This document shows, piece after piece, positions 36,477 through 45,139 of a DNA stretch of 64,000 bases (position 1 is the stretch's first letter; each line of letters starts with the position of its first letter). The stretch covers positions 8,936,501-9,000,500 of the forward strand of contig OU015568.1 of the NCBI GenBank assembly GCA_907165135.1. The letters are read 5' to 3'. The notes under the pieces were generated by a model, which did no database searches, was not told the DNA's origin, and saw only the letters and a program-made list of their open reading frames with translations. This DNA comes from Oikopleura dioica. Its lineage: Eukaryota > Chordata > Appendicularia > Copelata > Oikopleuridae. The position numbers and the translations under genes were made by a program.

Positions 36477-38026
36477 ATGAGCTATTTGTTGCAGGACTTT
36501 TTCTTCGTCAAGAGAACGAGTTCTTCCTCAAAAATTGCCCGTTTTGATGTGAAATTGCAAGAAAGTGAGCTTTATTTTTTGAGAGAAGATGGGAAAAATG
36601 GCTTTGTCGCGCAGTTGCAGAATATAACAGGTTATTATTGAGTAAGAATGCAGAACTGAAGTTCAGGTGTCCATGTTCAAACGGAAGGTGAAAAAGTGGA
36701 ACTCTGCGTCTTCCATTATCCGTTCGTAAAGAAAGCCTTCGGTGGGAAAGAACGAAAGCGGGAGAAAATTCTGATGACGCTTGATGAAAAAGATTCAAAA
36801 GAGCAACTGTCAATCTGGGATATATAAATATTTGATTTTTAAAGGTTGATAAACTAGATAATTGTGTATCCCGTACGAAGAATCTGATCTTTGGGCGACA
36901 AAAATTAAAATTGCAGCGCGATTTTCGAATAAACAGAATTCGTCTGAAGAAATTCCACTCAAGCGAAGATATCTCGTCCTTGTAAATCCCGCTTCTGGTA
37001 AAGGCCTCGCTGCGAAAATCGCTCGTGAGCAACTTTTACCGATCATGGCTGAAGCAGAAATCGAACACGAACTTGTTACGACGACGCATCAAGGTCACGC
37101 GGAAGAGATTGCCAAGAACTTGAAGGTTGGCGAGTACACTGGAATCGCCGTCGTTTCTGGCGACGGGCTCTTTCATGAAGTCGTCAATGGAATCATGAGC
37201 CGAGAAGATGCGGAACAAGCTTCTAAACAAATCTGTCTCGTACCAATTCCTGGAGGTTCTGGGAATGCGCTCGCAGCGACCATCGTTTACACCGTCCTTG
37301 GAATCCACAACGATCCTAATCTCCTTCAAAATATGCTGATCATCTTCGCTAATGGGAGTCCTACTCCAAGTACCATCCTGCGTTGGGAAATTCATTCCAA
37401 CGAGTCTCAGACACGTTTTTCTTTTCTTTGTGGCATGTGGGGGATCGCAGCCGACATTGACTTTGAATCGGAGAAATATCGATCAAGTCTGGGGAGCAAT
37501 AGGTTCATTGCCATGGCTGTACAGAGGATATTCAACTTGAGAAAGTATGATGGATCCTTAGAATACATGGATGAAACAACAGAAGAGGTGAAAACGATTA
37601 ATGGGCCGATTACAGGAGTGATCTTCACGACTGGCACTCATTTTAACTACGACAGCGCGGCTAGAACGAACAGAGCTCTCCAAGAATTCGACGAAAAGGG
37701 TCAACCTTTGATGACCCTGCTCGTCTTGAAATCAACATCGAAAGCGACGATAACAAAGTTTCTTCTTGGATTGAGCGATCTTAAAACGGTCACGAACTTG
37801 GAGAAAGAAATACCAGAGGTTCAAAGGATAAAAACTTCATCTTTAAAAATGATTCCGAAATCGTGAGTAAAATCAAAGAGTTACGAAGACAACAATTTTC
37901 AGGACGAGCAAAGAAGTCTTTCTCGACATCGACGGCGAAAGATCTCCGTATGTTCCAACTTCAGTCTCTGTTCATCCCCACAGCATATCGTTGATTGCTT
38001 CCCTCCCTCTGAAAACAACATTCTAA
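36477..38026 (+). CDS. SPHK: Sphingosine kinase
   Basis: Exons 36477-36630 and 36667-about 36818 encode an N-terminal region (MSYLLQDFFFVKRTSS; ELCVFHYPFVKKAFGG) matching the SPHK pre-domain. The core exon (about 36882-37862) has VLVNPASGKGLA (nucleotide loop), VVSGDGLFHEVVNG with the catalytic Asp, PGGSGNALAAT and IDFESEKYR. The last exon 37903-38026 ends the DGK-type fold with FLDIDGE. The enzyme makes sphingosine-1-phosphate from sphingosine and ATP. The join between exons 2 and 3 is unresolved: no GT or GA donor fits the phase, and a stop lies between them. Upstream of PON by 140 bp. Confidence 0.85.
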
Positions 38027-38166
38027 CGCCTAATGACCGCTTATTTGATCGATCCGCAAAATAAAAAAATCTTTCATCTTCATCTAATGACTCACTGTTA
38101 GAGCAACGGCCCATAAAACGATCTTTTTACTGTTCGAACGAGCGAAAAATTTTATAAAAAAAAGCC

Positions 38167-39432
38167 ATGGCGGGGTCTCTTAGGACAATCGTCTGTAGTA
38201 TTTTTGTTGGAATATTCTTGCAGAGATACAGTATTACGATCGGATTATGGAGAGATAAGAACTTGCAGAAAGAAAAACATTTTGATGGTAAGTAAAAATA
38301 AGAAACCGTTGATATGATTGATTAAATTTCAAATAATCAGGTTACAACTGCCACTACCTCCTCGAAGAATACGGTGCTGAAGACATCGCCACGACATCCG
38401 ATGGCCTTGCATTCATCACTTCTGGCCTCGGCCCATACCCTCCCTTCATCAAAAATGAAGCACCAAGTGCCATCTACGTCATGGACCTGAACGTTTCGCC
38501 AGTTCGTCTCACAGAAGTCACCATCAAGTCGTCACAGGATCTCAAACTCAATCCCCACGGCCTGGACTTATTCGAAGATGGTGACAAAATCTACGTCTTT
38601 ATTGTTAACCACCACCAGGATTTGTCGGTGGAAGCAGTTGAGAAGTTTGAATATCTAATTGAAACGAATGAGCTTGTTTGGATCAAATCCTTCATCAACC
38701 CAGACGTTCTCAGATCAGTCAATGATGTTGTTGCTGTTGGGCCCGATGAGTTCTACTGTAAGATACATACTTTTTATACATTCATTGATTAACTTCTAGG
38801 CACAAATGATTTTTACTCAACGCACAAGACTCCTATCCAAAGAATGATCGAGCAATATTCAACTCTCAAGCTCGGTTCCGTCGCTCACTGTAACGAGCAA
38901 AAATGCGAATTGAAAACATCTTATCATATTGGAATGGCAAATGGGATCACTACTCGAACGGTGCGATTCTTTCTCCGATCTTTTTGACGTTATTCTTTTC
39001 AGATTGACGGAAAGACAGAAGTGCTTGTCATCTACTGCTACGATGACAAAATTGGCGTTTATGAGATCCTCGAGAACGGAGATCTTACATTTACTCGGAC
39101 AATTGCTAGTTCTCCTACAATGGACAATTTTTGGAATGCACCAGATGGCTCCATCTACCTTGCTGGAAGTAAACATGCCTGGAGATTCTTTTGGAATAAG
39201 TTTTTCCCCAGTAAAGGAAGATTTTTGCTGCTCATTTCTAAGATACTTTTTAGATGACAAGATGCCTCTAGGAAGCGAAGTCCTGCGAATCCTCTCTAAT
39301 TCTGACAAAATGGAACAGGTTTACTTCGACGATGGCGCAGAGTTTACTATGGCGTCGATCTTCGTTATTTGGGGCGAGAATATCTTGCTGGGCTCTCCTA
39401 ATCATAAGTTCATGGCCTGTAAGAAACAATAA
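38167..39432 (+). CDS. PON: Paraoxonase/arylesterase family protein
   Basis: Five exons (38167-38287, 38341-38757, 38800-38960, 39003-39210, 39254-39432) give 361 residues in phase, the usual 355. An N-terminal uncleaved signal (TIVCSIFVGIFLQ) is typical. Landmarks of the calcium-binding six-bladed propeller: NPHGLDLF (active-site His), VNDVVAVGPDEFYCTNDFYS (calcium Asn), MANGI (second Asn), GSEVLRI near the end. Paraoxonases are calcium-dependent lactonases/arylesterases, secreted or membrane-bound with a luminal domain. All introns are short GT-AG. Confidence 0.92.
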
Positions 39433-39681
39433 ATCTTTGGGTAGAATCTTCCATTTTATTTCAAAACGGACAAGAACATCAATGAGTTCACTTCTCGCTC
39501 GTGCTGGACCATTGCACAGTGAAGGCAAAAGAAAGCAGCAAAAAAATCCCTGAGAAATATTCAGTAATCAGTCGCTCAAATTTGTTACGTACAATAACAT
39601 GCTACCATTTATTCCATGTTTCTGTCGTATTTCCATTCGCTGGTTCGCTGTGATAAAACCCAATCCCTGAATTCAAAGCTA

Positions 39682-42488
39682 GTGGGAACCAGGGATGTGG
39701 ATCCGCAGCGCAAAATCCGCAAAACAGCGCAAAATGCGGGGTTTTTCATTCTGCAGCGCAAAACAGCGCAAAATCAGCCCCAAAAATTTCCGCAATTTTT
39801 CCGCAAAATTGCGCGCAAAAGCGCATTTTGCGCGAAAATTCCACAAAATCTCAATACATTTGCAGTCCCCAAAAGGCAATTTTGCGGGATTTGGCGTAGA
39901 ATTTCTACATTTTTTTGATGTTAATTGTGAAGATTTCCGAATCAAATCCGCATTCATCATCTTCGGCGGTAATTCGTGGAAGAAAAACTGAAAAATCACC
40001 CGATCTCGTATTTAACCGACCGGTCATTTTGCCGGCAAAAATAAAACCGGACAGTTTGAGCCCCGTTCCTTGATTTCTAAATTTAAGGGGCTTGACGGCC
40101 CTTCGGGCCGTTTCAGCCCCGTTCCTTGATTTCTAAATTTAAGGGGCTTGACGGCCCTTCGGGCCGTTTCAGCCCCGTTCCTTGATTTCTAAATTTAAGG
40201 GGCTTGACGGCCCTTCGGGCCGTTTCAGCCCCGTTCCTTGATTTCTAAATTTAAGGGGCTTGACGGCCCTTCGGGCCGTTTCAGCCCCGTTCCTTGATTT
40301 CTAAATTTAAGGGGCTTGACGGCCCTTCGGGCCGTTTCAGCCCCGTTCCTTGATTTCTAAATTTAAGGGGCTTGACGGCCCTTCGGGCCGTTTCAGCCCC
40401 GTTCCTTGATTTCTAAATTTAAGGGGCTTGACGGCCCTTCGGGCCGTTTCAGCCCCGTTCCTTGATTTCTAAATTTAAGGGGCTTGACGGCCCTTCGGGC
40501 CGTTTCAGCCCCGTTCCTTGATTTCTAAATTTAAGGGGCTTGACGGCCCTTCGGGCCGTTTCAGCCCCGTTCCTTGATTTCTAAATTTAAGGGGCTTGAC
40601 GGCCCTTCGGGCCGTTTCAGCCCCGTTCCTTGATTTCTAAATTTAAGGGGCTTGACGGCCCTTCGGGCCGTTTCAGCCCCGTTCCTTGATTTCTAAATTT
40701 AAGGGGCTTGACGGCCCTTCGGGCCGTTTCAGCCCCGTTCCTTGATTTCTAAATTTAAGGGGCTTGACGGCCCTTCGGGCCGTTTCAGCCCCGTTCCTTG
40801 ATTTCTAAATTTAAGGGGCTTGACGGCCCTTCGGGCCGTTTCAGCCCCGTTCCTTGATTTCTAAATTTAAGGGGCTTGACGGCCCTTCGGGCCGTTTCAG
40901 CCCCGTTCCTTGATTTCTAAATTTAAGGGGCTTGACGGCCCTTCGGGCCGTTTCAGCCCCGTTCCTTGATTTCTAAATTTAAGGGGCTTGACGGCCCTTC
41001 GGGCCGTTTCAGCCCCGTTCCTTGATTTCTAAATTTAAGGGGCTTGACGGCCCTTCGGGCCGTTTCAGCCCCGTTCCTTGATTTCTAAATTTAAGGGGCT
41101 TGACGGCCCTTCGGGCCGTTTCAGCCCCGTTCCTTGATTTCTAAATTTAAGGGGCTTGACGGCCCTTCGGGCCGTTTCAGCCCCGTTCCTTGATTTCTAA
41201 ATTTAAGGGGCTTGACGGCCCTTCGGGCCGTTTCAGCCCCGTTCCTTGATTTCTAAATTTAAGGGGCTTGACGGCCCTTCGGGCCGTTTCAGCCCCGTTC
41301 CTTGATTTCTAAATTTAAGGGGCTTGACGGCCCTTCGGGCCGTTTCAGCCCCGTTCCTTGATTTCTAAATTTAAGGGCTTGACGGCCCTTCGGGCCGTTT
41401 CAGCCCCGTTCCTTGATTTCTAAATTTAAGGGGCTTGACGGCCCTTCGGGCCGTTTCAGCCCCGTTCCTTGATTTCTAAATTTAAGGGGCTTGACGGCCC
41501 TTCGGGCCGTTTCAGCCCCGTTCCTTGATTTCTAAATTTAAGGGGCTTGACGGCCCTTCGGGCCGTTTCAGCCCCGTTCCTTGATTTCTAAATTTAAGGG
41601 GCTTGACGGCCCTTCGGGCCGTTTCAGCCCCGTTCCTTGATTTCTAAATTTAAGGGCTTGACGGCCCTTCGGGCCGTTTCAGCCCCGTTCCTTGATTTCT
41701 AAATTTAAGGGCTTGACGGCCCTTCGGGCCGTTTCAGCCCCGTTCCTTGATTTCTAAATTTAAGGGGCTTGACGGCCCTTCGGGCCGTTTCAGCCCCGTT
41801 CCTTGATTTCTAAATTTAAGGGGCTTGACGGCCCTTCGGGCCGTTTCAGCCCCGTTCCTTGATTTCTAAATTTAAGGGCTTGACGGCCCTTCGGGCCGTT
41901 TCAGCCCCGTTCCTTGATTTCTAAATTTAAGGGGCTTGACGGCCCTTCGGGCCGTTTCAGCCCCGTTCCTTGATTTCTAAATTTAAGGGGCTTGACAAAG
42001 GCTTGGAACTCTGAGTTGATCAATCTCAGTTCTGTCCCCAACCCCACCCACACCCATCATTTAATAAATCTTTATTATCATCGTTTTCAGCTCAATTATG
42101 GTTCTTTTTGAAAACCTTGAAAATAACTTTGTATAACTTCGGAATAATGTCCCTAAAATTTCTTCATTTCAAGTAGAAATAAATGGGGCCAAAAAGACCA
42201 CGAAATTCGCAGATTTTCGCAAAATGCGCGAAAATCCCGCAAAATTCGCAAAATTACGCAAATTGCGTTTCATCTGCCCGATCCGCAATTCCGCAAAAAG
42301 CGCAAAATCCGCAAAATTTTCGCAAAATCAACAAATTTTGATTTTCCGCAAAACAGCGCAAAATTCCGCAAATTGCGCGATTTTCGGATTCCGCAGCGCA
42401 AAACAGCGCAAAAGAAGTTCGAAAAATTTCCGCAATCGCAGCGCAAAACAAAGGAAAATTTTTGCTTATCCACATCCCTGGTGGGAAC
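39682..42488. mobile_element. hAT-type non-autonomous element, 8-bp TSD
   Basis: Element 39690-42480 (2791 bp) is flanked by GTGGGAAC (39682-39689 and 42481-42488). Ends are CAGGGATGTGGAT... and ...ATCCACATCCCTG. Both subterminal regions (39700-39870, 42200-42460) are packed with CGCAAAA/CCGCAAAA motifs, in opposite orientation balance. No transposase. An 8-bp TSD with CAGGG termini marks the hAT superfamily. The central part is a 56-bp satellite array. Confidence 0.82.
40060..41996. repeat. 56-bp satellite array, about 34.6 copies
   Basis: The unit reads GCCCCGTTCCTTGATTTCTA, AATTTAAGGGGCTTGACGGC, CCTTCGGGCCGTTTCA (three segments in order). It is repeated head to tail with almost no divergence; four units (near 41372, 41651, 41709 and 41875) lack one G. 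Each unit holds the perfect hairpin ACGGCCCTTCGGGCCGT, whose RNA would carry a C(UUCG)G tetraloop, and a second pairing GCCCC...GGGGC. The array ends in the middle of a unit. It lies wholly within the hAT-type element. Confidence 0.97.
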
Positions 42489-42635
42489 GGATCTTGAAGA
42501 GTATCTTACGAAAACAGGTGCCAAAAAAGAACTAATCGTAAGACAAGAATTTGCCGAAAAAAAAACGGTCGATGGGTCAATAAAACCACCAGAAGGGCCA
42601 AGAAGAATTGCTTGTTGTAAAAAATTGCAATATGC

Positions 42636-43395
42636 AGCAGAGCCAGGGCTCTAAATAGACTAGTCCGGGCTCGGACTTAGTCCGAAGTCCGTCCGGTCTA
42701 GTCCGGCCGGACGGACCAGACTTCTGATTTTTGGCTGAGAAAATTTTCGGACTAGACCAGACCAGACTTGCCTTTTTCGCCGGACTTAGTCCGAAAAATA
42801 TAAACCAAGAAAAACACAACTGTCCATGGCTGTTGATTTCGAGTCCTTTGGTTTTACCCGGCATTGTTTTTCCGGGCAGCCCGCAGATTTTTCAGCGGGT
42901 TACTCGCACGGAGAGTCTTTTCACGGGCTACCCGCGCTACTTGTTTTCTCCTTTCCCCCGAGTAGCTCGCGATTACCCGCAACCCTTTTTGTCGAGCCAA
43001 TCAGACGAGCGAATTTTCTTCTTTCTAGTCGAAATTTTCGCGAGTAGCTCGGGATTGTCCTTTACCCATTTACTCGATTTACTCGCACGGGTCTCCGCGC
43101 GAGTAACCCGTAGAAAAATCTGCGTAGAAAAATTTTCGAAAAAAAAATCGAGTTTTTGTTGTATTTTATTCGAAAAATTTTCGGACTTTTTCGGACTAGA
43201 CCGGACTAGACCGGATTTTTAGGCTTTTTTCTCGGACCAGACTTTTTCGGACTTTTTCGGACTAGACCAGACTTAAAGTCCGGGTTTTCCAATTCGGACC
43301 AGACCAGACCAGACTTGTAAATTTCGGCCAAGTGCCCGGACCTGGACAGACCGGACTTTTGATTTTCGCCTCAGATTTAGAGCCCTGAGCAGAGC
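42636..43395. mobile_element. Second hAT-type MITE, 8-bp TSD
   Basis: Element 42644-43387 (744 bp) is flanked by AGCAGAGC (42636-42643, 43388-43395). Termini CAGGGCTCTAAAT and ATTTAGAGCCCTG are inverted repeats. Subterminal parts are filled with GTCCGGACT-like words (TAGTCCGGGCTCGGACTTAG) and AGACCGGACT. No coding capacity. Inserted about 160 bp from the first hAT-type element, in what looks like the intron of the same small gene. Confidence 0.8.
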
Positions 43396-44121
43396 AGCAC
43401 TAAAATTACACTTCATTAGCTCTTTTTAGAAAACTAACGCCAATAGGTATTGTTGAGAACGCTAGAGAAAGAAGACAACAAAGACACGAATTTCCACGTC
43501 GAAGTCCATCTTGGGTGGATTGATGGAGAAAGCATGGGCAGCAGTATGCTTTGAGCGTCAGGCTCAAATCAGCGCCGCAGCTGCTCCTTGCTCTGAATCT
43601 TTACAAAATATTTCATGATTGTTTCTTTCGGATCAGCTCCTGAGGAGGCCGTATCGAAAATCTCCGTTCGAAGATTTGTAAGAGTATGATTCTGGCTGAT
43701 TCGTTATGATCACTGCCACCGGGTCCTCAGAAATGAGATCCGTAGTTTGCAAAGAAGACATTTACCGATTTCCTCTTAAAATTATTCAAAATTGTTCTGA
43801 GTGAAATGTGGCTGACTTTGAGGGAAAAGGCTTTATATAATGCATTACAAGACAATTTCAATCATATTATTACGTGGAAGAAAGCTGCTCGCGAATAATT
43901 GAACATATTGGTGATCTTGAGCGGCAGTCATCTGATTGAGAAGCTTTGCAAGTTAAATTCGTCAGTAAAGATTCTCCTCTTTTATATCAGTCGATTTTCT
44001 GAGAGAATGACGTCTCCATTCCGCACCAAGTCCCAGAGAGAACGCTTTCTGGGCTCTGGAGAAAGAAATGAGTCAGCTTCGGACCGAACCAGTGCAGAAG
44101 TCACGCTCACGGCGCTCCCGA

Positions 44122-44126
44122 CCAAT
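44122..44126 (+). promoter_or_regulatory. CCAAT box upstream of PTAR1
   Basis: ACCAATCAACGCGCGCG lies about 70 bp before ATG 44194. The 76-codon frame starting at 44007 across this GC-rich stretch looks like promoter sequence rather than protein. Confidence 0.4.
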
Positions 44127-44193
44127 CAACGCGCGCGCCACTACGAAGAAATGCGAAACTTATCTTTTTCAATTTTAAATTCTTCCGACGTTT

Positions 44194-45034
44194 ATGGAAG
44201 GGCTCGTCCCGGCCGAATTGAGAAGAGAAAGTGATAATGAGCAAATTAGAGAAGAAAAATTAATTGAAATTATTCAACAATTGCGGTTGAAGAAGATTGT
44301 TGATGTTCAGCTGGAAATTTTGCCTTCAGGTTTGATTTTTATTCATTCGACTTTCGAACTTTAGCATACTTTAACAAATAAATCTCCATTTCGCTCAACA
44401 AATGTCCTGAATCTCATTTCTAGCTCAAGAACCAGTCCAATTCTATTCCGAAAATGGCCAGAACTTCATTGGCATCACCAAATCTGCTCTCCGAAAGCTC
44501 CTCCGTCACCACCTTCCCTCAAATTCCTGGCTAGAAGCGATTTTTCTCCCTCAATCTGAACGATTTTGGCGCCGTCTTCGAAAAGCCCCCAATTCTGACA
44601 CTTCCTGGCAACTGCTCATTTCCCGTCTGGCTCTAGAAGTTCTTCCCAAAGCTCTTGAACCCTTCGCTCATCGCCGCTTTCTCCTAAAAAAGCAGCCACT
44701 GACGGAAAAGCTCGTCAAATCAGAATGGGACTTGGTGTACCGCTGCGCCGACCTTCACCGAGCTAACTATCACGCCTGGGAGCATGGTCGCTGGTTGCAT
44801 AATAAACGTCCACTTTTGTTTGATTTCGAGCTATTTGCCAAAGCATTCCGGACGCATATTACAGACTGTTCTATTGGCTCCTTTTGCATCTTCCTCATCA
44901 TTCAAAATGATCACGTGGGGGAGCTTCTAGAGCTCGCAGAAGCGCTCCTTCCCATCTATCCTGAAAACAGAAATTTACGGAAGATCTTGGAATTCGAAAA
45001 TCATCCAATCAGAAATCGGAACGCCCCAAAGTGA
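44194..45034 (+). CDS. PTAR1: Protein prenyltransferase alpha repeat protein (PTAR1-like)
   Basis: Two exons (44194-44329, 44424-45034) join in phase to 248 residues, shorter than vertebrate PTAR1 (about 400). The alpha-repeat signature of prenyltransferase alpha subunits appears twice: AHRRFLLKK and RANYHAWEHGRWLHNK, with the diagnostic Asn-Tyr-x-Ala-Trp-x-His-x-x-Trp core. PTAR1 is the alpha partner of RABGGTB in GGTase-III, which geranylgeranylates FBXL2 and Ykt6. The N-terminal helical part is divergent. The gene ends 105 bp before GK5 on the same strand with no AATAAA between, suggesting co-transcription. Confidence 0.75.
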
Positions 45035-45139
45035 TTTTGTCTCTCGCAAAATCCATCGAATAAGTAAACAAGAAGTAATCCTACACCCGGCTCTGGTTTT
45101 CGCCAGTTCCACTGCTTCAAAACCGCGATAGAAGAGAAA

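Larger units (their letters stand above)
39616..43554 (+). pseudogene. Small gene split by two hAT-type insertions
   Basis: Coding-like pieces flank the elements: 39616-39689 and 42489-42537 (exon 1, interrupted after LVGT by the first element), a GTAAGA donor at 42538, an intron containing the second element, and exon 43447-43554 after CCAATAG (LRTLEKEDNKDTNFHVEVHL then GWIDGES). With one copy of the TSD the pieces are in phase and would give about 76 residues. The stretch SKLVGTDLEEYLTKTGAKK faintly recalls the first exon of fatty-acid-binding proteins, but the rest does not. In this haplotype the first exon is broken. Confidence 0.4.

Noticed and set aside
39679-39999. Frames in both directions over 39.6-40.0 kb and 42.2-42.6 kb
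   Set aside because: They are CGCAAAA-repeat translations within the hAT-type element ends.
40060-41996. A CRISPR-like array
   Set aside because: Units are directly adjacent with no unique spacers; this is a satellite.
42577-43222. Frames over 42.6-43.2 kb
   Set aside because: They lie in the second hAT-type element and are made of GTCCGGACT-like repeats.
44007-44234. Plus-strand frame beginning MTSPFRTKSQ
   Set aside because: It overlaps the PTAR1 start in another frame and covers a CCAAT-containing GC-rich promoter.
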